Made by a program: the position numbers and the translations under genes
Source of the DNA: Lepidodermella squamata
Taxonomy: Eukaryota > Gastrotricha
Direction of reading: 5' to 3'
Assembly (NCBI GenBank): GCA_047495785.1
Contig: JBLDXI010000031.1
Location: 930,001-994,000, forward strand
DNA: 64,000 bases
Notes under the pieces: model-generated
The model's input: the letters and a program-made list of their open reading frames with translations, nothing else
Database searches by the model: none
Told to the model about the DNA's origin: nothing
In this document: piece by piece, positions 34,379 through 45,700 of the stretch
How positions within the stretch are numbered: the stretch's first letter is position 1
How the letters are laid out: the number at the start of each line of letters is the position of its first letter

Positions 34379-36083
34379 ATTGGTACAGCAATCCAAAGTT
34401 GTTAAAAACAAAAATTCCGCTGGAATTATGTATGATACTTATAAAGACCCATTCTTCCGGCGGCAAAACTCCATATAGCTTGTAATTATTGTGGCCAAGC
34501 ATGAGCATGAGAATGCCTCTTTCATTTATCCATAACTTCATGGACCAATGATATAGATCAAGAATTCCCCTCGCACTTTTCGTCGAATTTTTGAAGTAAA
34601 AAAATGATACGGTGAAACCTTCCTCTACGTAGAACGGAAGCTTATCTGGTCCAATCTCAATCAGCGCTTCTGTAACGCTGACAGCGGAATCTTTGGCTCC
34701 AAATGGTCCCGTAACGAAGACTGGAATTTTTTCAGGCTCAGTCTGGCGTAGCCGCAAGGGACCCAAATCAAGAAGACCGTTTGATTTGTCAAAATGCCAA
34801 GCAGCGATAAGAGATAATGGCTTAGCAAATGGGAAATCTTCGTAAGAAGGAAAATTAACTTTTGGAAGTTGAGTTTGAAAGAAGTATTACTTAACGATAT
34901 AGAAAGTATTTGAACATCTGGCCCAAGTTGTTTTTCTAACTCGAGGCAGGCATCTTTCTCAGACAGATATGGCGAGAACTTCACGGCGAGATTCACTGGC
35001 ACGGTGAAAGTCGAAAGCACACGCTGGCAAGGTTGTCCATTGCACGTGCTGTTGTAGCTCGTAACGTCCAGCAAGCCAATTGTGTAGTAGTAGAAAATAT
35101 CTGCAAACTTTAGCATCAAACCGACCTGAAGGGAGAATTTTGTTAAACACCAAATGAAAGATTTACAGCCTTTTACTTCGACATGGGTTCTATCGAGAAT
35201 TCTCTTCCTTTCGTAGGTAAAATGTTTGTTCACAGCTGGGCTCCAATCTTCTTTCGAGAAATAAAGTCCCAAAATATCAGCTATAAGAGAAAAGTTGTTA
35301 AAATATTTGTTATTATGGCAAATATTACCAACCTCTTTGATTTAAAGAGGAAGAATCGATGTGTTGATTTCTACACAGAGAAATCACGCCCTGAAGTTCA
35401 TTTTCGCCAAGGAAAGCTTCATAAGCTGTGATGCAGGAAAACAGTTCAAACTCGCTTGCATCTTTCGATCCCACATAAACCGTTGACTTTTGCTTCACAT
35501 CTCCAGTGAACTGTACAGCGAAAGGACCAAACGTCGTCAAATTATACTCAGGTTCCTCTGCGATAGTGACGCTGAGGCCTCCTGCATCGTTCAGCACCAC
35601 AGAAATGAAGTAAAACTTGGCTCGAGAAAAACCGTATTTTTTCCAATGGTGGGTCACAGCATATCCATCCTTTTCTGATATCAGAGAATAGCTCATCTCA
35701 GATGCATTATAAGTTACAGAATGAGAAACGTCTTGAATCCTGCAAGTCACAACAACGATATTTCCAGACACAGAATCAGAGTAGAAGAACAAAGCTGCTG
35801 TCAGACTTTCTGCCTTGGCTGACGGCAAGCTGTAAATTGCAAGTGCTGATATATGAGCTTCAGTTGATGCGATAGAAGTTTGTAAATAGCCAAAAGGGCC
35901 TGCAATGTAATTCTTGACTGTCCAACTTCTAACTCCAGCTATTTTCAGCGGCTTTCCGGTCAACTCATTCACCCCTGATTGCCGGTCGTATGGCAGGAGC
36001 AGAACAGGGTCTGGTAATGAACATTGACCGGGTGCTGAAATTAGCGCAATCCAGGTGTAGATGGCCAGCATCATATTGTACAT
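34374..36083 (-). CDS. Secreted protein with two LamG-like (concanavalin-type) domains
   Basis: Four exons (36083-35333, 35280-35177, 35125-34891, 34837-34374) join in frame to 517 aa. A signal peptide (MYNMMLAIYTWIALISAPGQ) is present. The first LamG-like domain (about residues 25-245) starts PVLLLPYDRQSGVNELTGKP and includes WTVKNYIAGPFGYLQTS and ENELQGVISLC. A second starts LSLIAAWHFDKSNGLLDLGP and includes FVTGPFGAKDSAVSVTEALI. The two share the opening block (LLP.DRQSGVNEL versus AAWHFDKSNGLLDL) and a GPFG motif, so this is an internal duplication. The protein ends abruptly in the second domain (NFGLLYQS) at a TAG inside the palindrome, so the C-terminus may be truncated. No TM segment. 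Function unknown; perhaps glycan- or matrix-binding. Confidence 0.75.
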
Positions 36084-36149
36084 TTTAGAAACGAAATTTC
36101 ACAAGGAAAGACTTTGGAAGCGGTTCCACAGTTTTTTTTTACGAAGATA

Positions 36150-36255
36150 ATACATTTGACAGATGTTGATATTAAATTTGTAACCCAATAAAATTGGAGC
36201 CATATGGGTTAAACTCGATTATGAAATACCGGTGGCCTTATCGACTTGATGACGT
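36150..36255. repeat. ~105-bp upstream duplicate, copy 1
   Basis: Shares acatttgacagatgttg, attaaatttgt and the ending gtggccttatcg...gatgacgt with 37875-37979. It lies just upstream of the LamG gene and downstream of the first LITAF gene. It may be a duplicated promoter region, or a relic of a lost LITAF copy. Confidence 0.75.
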
Positions 36256-36328
36256 GATTTCGATTATTGATATTATAAAGCTGCTTATTTCTTCATTGAT
36301 TCACAGGTAAATAATATCTTTGGGATGT

Positions 36329-37772
36329 TTATGGACTCTCATACGCACTTTCGTAAGTCGCTTCAACCTTGCCCTTGTCTAAAATGGCTATAACCCTCTT
36401 ACAGTTCGGGCAAGAATGACGCCACTCTGCAAAAATAGAAGATAGTTCAGGCTATGAATAAAAGGATAAGAGTATGTTATCATACAAGCTCTCGGCGATA
36501 GCCGCTCGTGCTGAATTTTATCTGACGAGGCGTCAGCCGAGTCAATAAAATTCCGACGAGGCGTAGCCGAGTCGGGGCACGAGCGGCTATTGCAGAGAGC
36601 GAGGATGCATAACAATTCGTATACCACACCAGATGTTGATCGCTTGACGATTTAAAAATGTTTGCTGAGTATCAGGTGAAGCTACAATTTTTCCCAACAA
36701 TTGTCGCCAAAATTCTGTTTGCAGGGTAACATCAGGTTGAAAAACAACACCTGATGCTGCTCGCGAATTCGAAGCCCATTTTATTCTTCATTTCATTTTG
36801 CAAAATTTGTTGGTCGATGCAACATCAATTTCCAGGACTAAACACTATGCCAAATGCGTTCCCGGAATAAGACAAATAGGCAAGAAGCTGATGCGCTTAG
36901 AGAGCTCAAAAAAAAATAAAAAATAATCCTCAATTTGAAAATTCACAGGAAAATTCCAGATGAATACTAAAAAATAATTAACCTCGGCTGCGCCTCGGTC
37001 GTGATTTCGAAATTGTCCTCGGCTGAGCCTCGGAAAATGGCTCGGTTTCACCTCGCTGAATTCACTGGGCCTTGCGGCCCATGTTGGTACAACATCATTT
37101 TCTTGTTTCAACCTAATTCCCGCTAAAGTTGATAAATTTCAAAATCCTAAATTTTACAACTTATCAGGTTTACGATCCTACCTAAATTACTTATCAGTTT
37201 TACGACACCAGCGTCTAAATTACTTATCGGTTTTATGGCCCCATCTAAATTACTTATTTATCTGCATCGAGCTCGAAATTTCAGTAACGATAAATTTTAT
37301 CCACTTTAACGATCTCTATTTTTAGTAAAAATCTGGCGCCTCAGCAAACACAGGTGTCACCAGCCTGTGAAATAACAAAATCCTAGCATTTTATCATTTT
37401 TGGGACGCTAATGCAAAGAGTCAGGCGATCAACAGGTGGTGTAGTATACGAAAGCTTACCTCTCAAGTTATGACTCCACATAGACGCCACTGCAAAACTG
37501 GAAAGCAAACATCTTGCAATCGTGCAGTTACAAATTTACAAGCAATTGTCATACCAAACTGGAGCCAATAATGACGCGGAGATGAAAAGCAAAATCAAAG
37601 CGATGTTTTTCTTCTTGAATTTACGTTCGACAAGGGTGTTTACATGAGCGTCACAGTGTGGGCACTTCACACTCATCATGGGCTGGTCAAAAGACCTGAA
37701 ATCCGGCAGAACAACAATTGATTCGCTCTTCTTTTTCGGTCGACATTCTTTCGGCTCTTGGGCATCTTTCAT
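36329..37772 (-). CDS. LITAF-domain protein 1
   Basis: Exons 37772-37555, 37497-37460 (38 nt) and 36426-36329 join in frame to 117 aa. LITAF/CDIP1-type proteins are monotopic membrane proteins of late endosomes and lysosomes that bind zinc with two half-knuckles flanking a hydrophobic hairpin. Here the first knuckle is SVKCPHCDAHV, the hairpin is ALILLFISASLLAPVCFAVA, and the second knuckle is EWRHSCPNCKRVI. There is no PPxY motif at the N-terminus (MKDAQEPKECRPKKK). Intron 2 carries the 981-bp mobile element. Very similar to the next copy (38303-38760), so the duplication is recent. Confidence 0.88.
36470..37450. mobile_element. Non-autonomous ~0.95-kb element, copy B
   Basis: Same element as 18117-19065. 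By eye it differs only by one extra A in an A-run and a 31-bp insertion near 36528, which repeats gacgaggcgt.agccgagtc within the left hairpin. It lies wholly within intron 2 of the first LITAF gene. The paralogous intron at 38389-38440 shows the empty-site layout. Confidence 0.88.
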
Positions 37773-37874
37773 GGTCGAATAGAAGAATGGTATTGCAAAT
37801 GTTTTTGATTGATACTTCCGCTATGCCGCAGTTAATTTATTCTGTATTCGCAGTCTTTTTTTTTGGCCAATATA

Positions 37875-37979
37875 ATTCATTTGACAGATGTTGATATTAA
37901 ATTTGTGACCCAATAAAATAACAGCCATATGTTCAACTCGATTAAGAAATACCTGTGGCCTTATCGAATTGATGACGTA
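37875..37979. repeat. ~105-bp upstream duplicate, copy 2
   Basis: Partner of 36150-36255, located just upstream of the first LITAF gene. The pair may mark an old segmental duplication boundary in the LITAF cluster. Confidence 0.75.
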
Positions 37980-38005
37980 AATTTTTAATTAAAATAATAA
38001 AAATT

Positions 38006-38105
38006 TGCTCCAGGCGAGGCTCGAACTCGCGACCTTCGCATAACTCAGCATACATTCGAGTACTGCTTATAAGTACGACGCACTAACCAACTATGCAACT
38101 GGAGC
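38006..38105 (-). tRNA. tRNA-Ile (anticodon UAU) with intron, second copy
   Basis: Acceptor GCTCCAG (38105-38099) pairs with CTGGAGC (38013-38007). D arm, CTTATAA anticodon loop with intron, and GAGTTCGAGCC are as in the copy at 17698-17797. It lies between two LITAF genes on the same strand. Confidence 0.93.
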
Positions 38106-38302
38106 AGCTGAAAAATATGCATCGCTAAAGCTTCATGGCTTAATATTTAATATAATAAAGCATGCTTCAATAATGCTTGCTGCCTCTAAAATGCATTTGA
38201 AAATTGTCCAGCTATTATAAGGCTAAACAAGTTAAGAATACATCAGCCTTTATTTCTTTATAGATTACAGATAAAAAACTTGTTTGGCCTACATATGGAG
38301 TC

Positions 38303-38760
38303 TCATGCACTTTCGTAAATCACTTTAACCTTGTCCAAGTCTAAAATAGCTATCATCCTGTTGCAGTTCGGGCAAGAATGATGCCACTCTACAAAAATAA
38401 AAGAGAACGTTTAGGGTTTGACTAAAGTGATAACAAGCTCACCTCTTAAGTTATGACTCCACATGTAAGCTATTGCGAAACTGAAAAAGAATAAGAAACA
38501 GAATTCATGCAGCGACAAATTTAAAAGTAGCAATCATCATACCAAACTGGAGCCACAAAGGACACGGTTATGAAGAGCGAAAGCAAAGCGATGTGTTTTT
38601 TCTTGAATTTACGTTCGACATGCGTGTTGACTTTAGTTTCGCAGTGGGGGCACTTCATATTCATCATCGGTTGGTCACCAGACCTGAAAACCGGCAGTAC
38701 AACCGTTGATTCACGCTTCTCCTTCGGTCGCCATTTCTTCGGCTCATGGGCATCTTTCAT
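38303..38760 (-). CDS. LITAF-domain protein 2
   Basis: Exons 38760-38543, 38480-38443 (38 nt) and 38388-38303 join in frame to 113 aa. First knuckle NMKCPHCETKV, hairpin HIALLSLFITVSFVAPVCFA, second knuckle EWHHSCPNCNRMI. Exon sizes 1 and 2 equal those of the neighbouring LITAF 1 (218 and 38 nt). The start is the ATG of MKDAHEPKKWRPKEK, matching its paralogue; the longer open frame upstream begins with TTG. Confidence 0.88.
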
Positions 38761-39044
38761 GGTTGAAAAGAAGAATGGTATCGCAATTTTTGTGGTTGAT
38801 TTTGCAGCAATGTCTGCACTTAATTTATTCAGTGGCGTGCGTGCCTTGGTTATTCTATCTTTGTATCGGACCAATGTGTGAAGTGCGCCAAAAATAGCGA
38901 ACAAACTCAGTGATCACGCAAGTTCCGAAAAAAACATTGCGTGAATCTTAATCTGATTGATCATAGATTATCATAGATTTTATTCTATAAAATGCTGAAA
39001 CCAGTAGCAGATCATCGGTGAGAGGGGGTTAGGTTTGATGTTGT

Positions 39045-39301
39045 TTAGAAGCGTTTTCTTGTGACGCCCGTTGTATTCAGGCTGGTGCTATTCATGCTGT
39101 TAGCGATTGAGATTCCAGCCTGGACAATATCGTTAACGCTTTGAACAACCGTCGCAACTGGCCCCGTAAAACATGCTTCTCCGATAACCAGAATCGCTAT
39201 TTTCATATGCAAGGTTAGATTTAATCAAAAATTTCTAAAACCATACCTAGTAGGAACAGGATCTTGGTCAAAAGCCAGTTGAGTTCCTTTGATATCGCCA
39301 T
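39045..39301 (-). CDS. Small secreted peptide precursor (68 aa)
   Basis: Two exons (39301-39247 and 39196-39045) joined by a 50-bp intron. The splice falls inside a signal peptide that is complete only when joined (MAISKELNWLLTKILFLL, then AILVIGEA). The mature part CFTGPVATVVQSVNDIVQAG... has one Cys, N-linked sites (MNSTSLNTTG) and ends in a basic RKRF. It could be a neuropeptide- or effector-like secreted peptide. No homology recognised. It lies between LITAF genes 2 and 3 on their strand. Confidence 0.6.
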
Positions 39302-39584
39302 GACTTGAAAATATTGGTGTGCAACTATCTTATAACCCACGCATGCGATGATATCAAGAGCCGACTCATTGGGTGCAAAATCCCTGAGGGGGTCAGTTAA
39401 AAACTAACCTCAGACACACTTGGAAGCCGCATCGTAAGCCTTTTAGTGCGATTCCTATAGGTGCTTTCATATGAATAATGCACCCATGTGTTCAAAACAG
39501 CTTTGCCATTTATTCAAAAAATTCAAAATCTTGCCCAGCATAATTTTTAAAACTTGTTTGCAAGCAAACTTGACTAAATCAAGG

Positions 39585-40054
39585 TCAGATTCCTCGCATT
39601 TCAAATTCGCAGTTCGGACAGAAGTGGCAGTATTCTGAAAAAAAATTTAAAATTGAGCGGCCGATGTTGAGGAATAAAGAGTATACTGAACAAAGGTCCG
39701 AAATTGATTGCGCAAAATCCATCACTGAAAATTTCATTAGAAGGTAAGTTAGCTCGAAGGAAAAAATGTATGGCCTTACACGAAGAGTGCAATCATGGCG
39801 ACTGGGAAACATATCACAACGAAGAAAATGCCGCTTGTCTTCATGCGTCGCTCAACTCTAGTTGTCACCTCGCTTTCACATCGAGGGCATATGATGTCAA
39901 TTGGCTCAGGTGCAAGCATTTCTGTCCCCTTGCCATTTGGGTCTCTCACAACTGTGTTCAAAGCAGGGTCTGGGCTTGTGGCGTCGAAAGATCGCCGTTT
40001 CTCCATGTTTCGCAGCACATTGGATCTTTCTTCCGTGGGCGAATCCATTAGCAT
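39585..40054 (-). CDS. LITAF-domain protein 3
   Basis: Exons 40054-39780, 39724-39687 (38 nt) and 39634-39585 join in frame to 120 aa. First knuckle DIICPRCESEVTTRVERRMK, hairpin GIFFVVICFPVAMIALFVDG, second knuckle CHFCPNCEFEM. The N-terminus (MLMDSPTEERSNVLRN) is longer and unlike copies 1 and 2; the C-terminus is short. It keeps the invariant 38-nt middle exon. Confidence 0.85.
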
Positions 40055-40240
40055 GTTTTTTTAAAGGAATGTGACACAATGACACAGAAACATGGACGAT
40101 ATTAGAAGTCACCGAGCTAAAGATACCGAAGTGGTTATCAAGCCGTGAAACTGATATGATATAAGAGCTGTAGTTTAAATAACCCGCTCAAAGGCTACTG
40201 TCTGCCGCTATCTCGCCAAACCAAATAGGTATACGTCATA

Positions 40241-40805
40241 TCACGTCGCAATTGAAATCACTGAGAAGCGTGAGTATGAAGCCAATCGTCGGCTCGAAAA
40301 TTCAATATCCTGATGCTCATCCGCGAAAAAGAGCACGGGATATTCAATTAAATTATGCTTCGCGCATTGCACAGTTTGCATTTCTGATTCACAGAACAGA
40401 AAAGTCGTGTCCTTCACCACTTCGCTATGCATCGTCAACCTAAACGATCGGCCACAATTCTACCTGAACATAAGCACCAGAACCCTCCATTATCGGTAGG
40501 CTTGAACTCTCCGGCACAGCTGTGGTAGCTTTGACAACAAAGCATGGCCGTTGGAAGGGCGCTAGTAGACTTCGACTTGCTCAGTTACTGGTTACTGTCT
40601 GACTGCAATATTTACCACCACGCGTTGCAAAGCAGGCCGATATTGAGCAGCGTTGGAGGCAAAATATCTCGTACGGCTGGCAGCTGGGGTGAAAGCGACC
40701 GTTTAGTCCTTTGCCAAGGGCCAAGGGTACCATCTTGCTTTTGGCCTCAGGCCATCGAGATAGCCAGGTGGGCGCGGTGATGAATTCATTTAATATATTG
40801 CCCAT
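40241..40805 (-). CDS. Possible small cysteine-rich protein (exon structure uncertain)
   Basis: Minus-strand segments HPSCQPYEIFCLQRCSISAC (about 40.66 kb), MLCCQSYHSCAGEFKPTDNG with GGFWCLCS (40.5 kb), and EMQTVQCAKHNLIEYPVLFF (40.35 kb) look like a Cys-rich, EGF- or knottin-like protein split by short introns. A donor after WCLCS and an acceptor before EMQTVQ keep the frame. The first junction needs an unusually short intron, and no signal peptide was found. It could be a decayed gene. Confidence 0.3.
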
Positions 40806-41150
40806 TCAATTTTTTTAGTATAAAACTTGTTATCAGTTGATTGAATCAAGCACTTCACCGTCATTTTCCCGACCAATTTGCGTTGCCCAGCGACAAGGAA
40901 AAACCATGATTACCACCGTATATGTGGAATGATGTCGATTCGTTTAAAAATCCTAGCGTGTGCCTAGATAAGGCTAAAGGGGATTCATTTGTCACACACG
41001 CAACACCTGAAATTTTACTTTATAATCGGCGGCTATCGCGAGCTCACTTTCACAATAAAGCGGGAAAATTCAAGTCGTTTCAAGTCACCATAGACTTCAA
41101 AGAATGTGCACAAAGCCATTATATAATATTACTCGCAAAGTGTTCGCTAA

Positions 41151-41620
41151 TTAATCATCTCCAATGACAGAACCGATCTTTTTGTGACAGCTAGGGCAGT
41201 GGTGAATGTACTCTGAAAGAGGAACCGTAGATTTAGACTATCACAGAATCATTCATCTTTTGCCTTACTTGTCAATCCTCCGCCGATACAAAGGCAAGAT
41301 CCCGTGCTGAAATAAAGCTCATGATCGCTCACCTCGGCTAACATCAAATAAACTTACAATAGAAGGGAGACGATACCCAGGGCACAGCAAAAAACACCGA
41401 GAATTACAGCAGGTGTATTGCATTTCGCCTCAACAACCGTCACCACCAACTCTTTGCAATGAGGGCATAAAAATGGCTGTGGCTCGTAGGTTGTCAATCT
41501 AGACGGGATGACGATAACATTCCGCTGCCTTGTTCGTGGTCTCGAGCGCATCAAGTCCGGATTCTCGAGAACGCTTTTCACATAACTAGGAGGCTCATAT
41601 GGCGGTGGTTCGGTGGCCAT
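41151..41620 (-). CDS. LITAF-domain protein 4 (with N-terminal PPxY motifs)
   Basis: Exons 41620-41358, 41306-41269 (38 nt) and 41212-41151 join in frame to 120 aa. The N-terminus MATEPPPYEPPSYVKSV has the PPxY-type motifs with which LITAF proteins bind NEDD4-family ligases. First knuckle FLCPHCKELV, hairpin PAVILGVFCCALGIVSLLLF, second knuckle YIHHCPSCHKKIG. It is the most canonical copy of the array and probably closest to the ancestral form. Confidence 0.88.
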
Positions 41621-42761
41621 TTAAGACGTTAAGTGTAGCTAAAAACTAAATATTATTTCTTTTCAGCTACAAATCGCTCAGTTGATCTTGAAATCGAGCG
41701 ATTTGTCGTCATTTTCGCAGAAACTTAATCTAGGCATTTATCGGCGCCGGGTTTTTCAACGAAACTGCATGTTTGCCGCTATGCCGAAACAATACCTCTA
41801 TGGCATATGGCACTAAGCAACCAAGTGTTGTTCTGATGGTCGAAATGATAGCGTCACTGGCGCTTAACAGCGCGCGATTCTTTTAATTGATTAAAATATT
41901 GTTTGAAAAATCGCACCCACCAAGCGATGTATTTCAAAGAAAATGCATGTTTGCCGCTATGCCGAAGCAATACATATGGCATATGGCACTTATATTAATT
42001 AAAGGCAGTAACTAATAAAACCGCATGAATCACCTGCAAGCGTGACTTTGGCCATGTGACGTAGATGTTGACGGACGCAGGACCATGCCGATTTTTTGCC
42101 TGAGCCTGAGCCTAATTCATGTCACAAGACTTTGGTCAGTCAGACGATCTGATTAGCACCATTCAATGGCGAGCAAAAAAACAATTTCAGTAGGCCCCTG
42201 CGATCACACTGGCTCCGCCTAAATTCTATCTAAAAAAGAAACTCTTGTCCAACTGTTTGCCATTTATTCAATGCATTGTAAGAGCTGCTATGCAATAATG
42301 TGATCGCCTAGCTCTTCAGTATGGTTAACCGAGGTGGTGTGAAAAACACAGCAGGCAAAGTATCTTTCATCTTTCGTTTTATTATCCTTCCAACGATGTA
42401 GAATCTCATTCGCAACCCGCTTACATAACGGTTATTAATGATTCCCAGCGAACAATTACAGCGACACAAACAATATTATAACAGTCCGGCAACAATAACT
42501 AGACAGCACTACTCGCTGCTTCGAAAAAAACACAAAAATAATTCAAATGGCCCACTCAAATTCAGAGCAGTGAAGAAATTAGACAAGTATTAGTCGCAGT
42601 CAACATGACTAAAATTAAGTAGAAAAAACCAACAAATTCACAGGGACATTTCATAATTTACAGCTCAATATATATAAGTATCCCTCAAATCGATGGAAGC
42701 AACATTTTGGACCTTTGCAATACATTTTTTTGAGTAGAAAAGCTGGGTTAAATATCGACAT
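41621..42761. other. Intergenic with a local direct repeat
   Basis: Two diverged copies of a ~55-bp unit, gcatgtttgccgctatgccg...ggcatatggcact, at 41761-41815 and 41939-41991. No gene seen; the right part is the 3' flank of the first ferroportin. Confidence 0.6.
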
Positions 42762-45700
42762 TCACGCCTTAATCTGGCGAGGCGTCCGAGGCTGCACGGG
42801 TATATCATCAGGCGGCGTGCCAACCATGTAAACAATACAGCCAATCAACAAACAAACGCAAGTCGCAATGACCAAATAGCCGTACTGGTTCGGATACGGC
42901 AGGCAAATTACAGCGATTAGCCGTATCAAATCAACGAGCTGGTTCAGCGAACCCTGCACCCCGTTCACCACGCCCCGTTCCGAGGCGGCTACTCGCTCGA
43001 CCAAGGCCTGATTTATCGACAAATCAGTGCCCCACAGCGTCATTCGAGACATGATCACAGCTGCCATTAGCACCCATAAATGCGGAAATTTGAATCCCCC
43101 GATTTCTTCCCCCTCCAAACAGTTGATACCCGGTATGGATGTCGCGTTGGCAGTTGAGTTATCCGATAAATTAAAATTCAACGCAACCGTAGTTGTTTCT
43201 AGTAAAATTGGTTCGAGACTAGTAAAATTAGCTGTTTCATTCTGATTTTGCTGCGACGGAAGACTTGTCAATTTGTTGATATGCAGCGGCTGGAACGGAG
43301 ATCCGGGCAGTGCGACGGAAATCGCGGCTATGCCGATGAAGAACACGTGGCCAATGTAGAAGGAAGCGCCGCCGGCGCGCAGGCCGAAGCGTTTGCGAAC
43401 GTGCGGGAAGACGATGGTGCCGACGAGGCCGAGCACGAAGCTGCCGATACGGATCGCCGCGACAACCAATTCGGATATGCATAACGAGCGAACGTAGGCA
43501 GTTGTCACGCCGTCGAATGACACAACTAAAAATACAGAAAAAAATAGCATATGATCAGTGTCATCGATTTGGTGATATTGAGAAAGTTTATGAATATTGC
43601 CCAACTACGGAAAAGTTCTGCCGAGGTCCTACCAGCGATCTTTTAGCTTCACTAAGAGACACCAAGTCGCCAGAATCGCTCAGGTTGCAAGGTTAACATT
43701 CATGACTACGAAATTTCCCCATGAGGGCGCGGAATCCAAGCGCCTGTCTCTCGATCTCAAGACATTATACCTGCTGTAAACTGTATCTTCCATGTAACCC
43801 ACACTCATCCTCCCACTACAACATCGCATAACTATTCAACAACTGCTACGACATCGACAGCCAAAATCTGTCTCGGTTAGGGAGTTTGATGGATGATAAC
43901 TGATAGCCAATGAGTCAATGGCGAAGGGACAACGAGGGTGGTAGGCGGTAATTTGGGAGGATTCGGTCAGAATCGACCTCTTCGTCGAACGCAGCGGCCT
44001 CGTCGGCGTGGAAATAGTATGTGAGAAGATTCGGTTTCTTGTAGGCAGACGTTGACTTATCCAGTTTTTCAACCACATTGTTGAGGCAAGGTCCAAGTTC
44101 AGATTCACGGACAGCTTCGATGTAATCAGGGTACTTACCCAGAGGGCCGTTAGAGCGAATCAATCGCCTTAAATTCGGCCAAATGTTTAACCAGGCGAGC
44201 AATGCTGGGCCATGGATTCAAATTTATCAACGTATGAAGACCATATCCGCTACCCGAGCCAAGGTGGAAATACGTGGAAATGTTATCATCTTTCTGTAAA
44301 ATCAGCCATGAGCATGCGCTTTTCGGGTCATTTGATTCTCCTATTCTCCCTTGATTTTGAAGAGATGCTCATCACAAAAACATGGGGTGAGGTTTTTCCC
44401 ACTTTTAACCGGCTTTGAATTCATTAGGCCTTGTTGTCTCCATTATTTAGAATTTTAATGAAAAATCCAATTATTTATCGATTTTTACTTCGTAGGCCTT
44501 CGTCGGAGTTCATTGAAAAGAACGATGCGCTGATGAAATGCCTTATTGCGAAAATAGTTCAGGGCCAATTCGATACTTCGATGGCTATACTTGCGGTTCG
44601 ACTAGAATTATACAAATATAGCGGAGCTATACAAATCACGATTCTGTCTCCATGGGTACAAATTTGCGTCGGAATTTGACTGGAAGAAAAACGTCACTAC
44701 GGGCAATAACGTCATTGATTTGATCAACAGTAACGAGGAGTATTTTCTGTCCACTGAAGTTCCGGTTATTATTTACGGCGCGGAGCACTCGAGCCACGCT
44801 GGGTGGCACTATCATGGCTATGAAAAGCTGATTGCTACAAATTATGACACCGCCAGCGGGCAATCGCCCATTTCTACGGATTACTCATCGGCTGGTCAGA
44901 CCACGCATTCAGACAGATCGTGGCTACTGAAGCCGATCCGATCAGGCTTCCTGCGGAAGAAGGATGTCTTACCGTTTGATGATGACATCGATCTTATGGC
45001 GTCACGCTATTACTACCAGAAATCGGGAAAAATCTTCGAAAGCGGGAAACCAATGAAGAATAACGAAAATCTGAGGATCATGACTATTAAGCCAGGATGC
45101 AGCTGGGTAATTGGTCAACACGAGATCGTGGCTACTCAAGCCGATCCGATCAGGCTTCCTGCGGGAGAAGGATGTCTTGCCGTTTGATGATGACATCGAT
45201 CTTATGGCGTCACGCTATTACTACCAGAAATCGGGAAAAATCTTCGAAAGCGGGAAACCAATGAAGAATAACGAAAATCTGAGGATCATGACTATTAAGC
45301 CAGGATGCAGCTGGGTAATTGGTCAACACGAGATCGTGGCTACTCAAGCCGATCCGATCGATTGGAACAAGAGTGATCAGCGTGACTTAGCTATCCATTC
45401 CAGTAATGCGTTATCTCTGATAGACGATTGACTCACATCTCGCCTAGTCGGGTTGATCTTTCAATACCTAACCATTTCCTCGATTGTTCTCTGGAAAACC
45501 ATAACTAACGTGCTGTGTTTCTCCTCCTAGATTTGTTATACATACTGAGGGACAAATGGCTGCTGCTGAATCTTCACACGCTGACATTTGTTGATGTCAA
45601 TGTAGCAAAATGTTGCATTAAAATGGTTTTCTTGCCAAATATGAAAACCAAATGATGCCATCCAACCTCTAATTTGCGTCGGAATTTGGCTGGAACGTTA

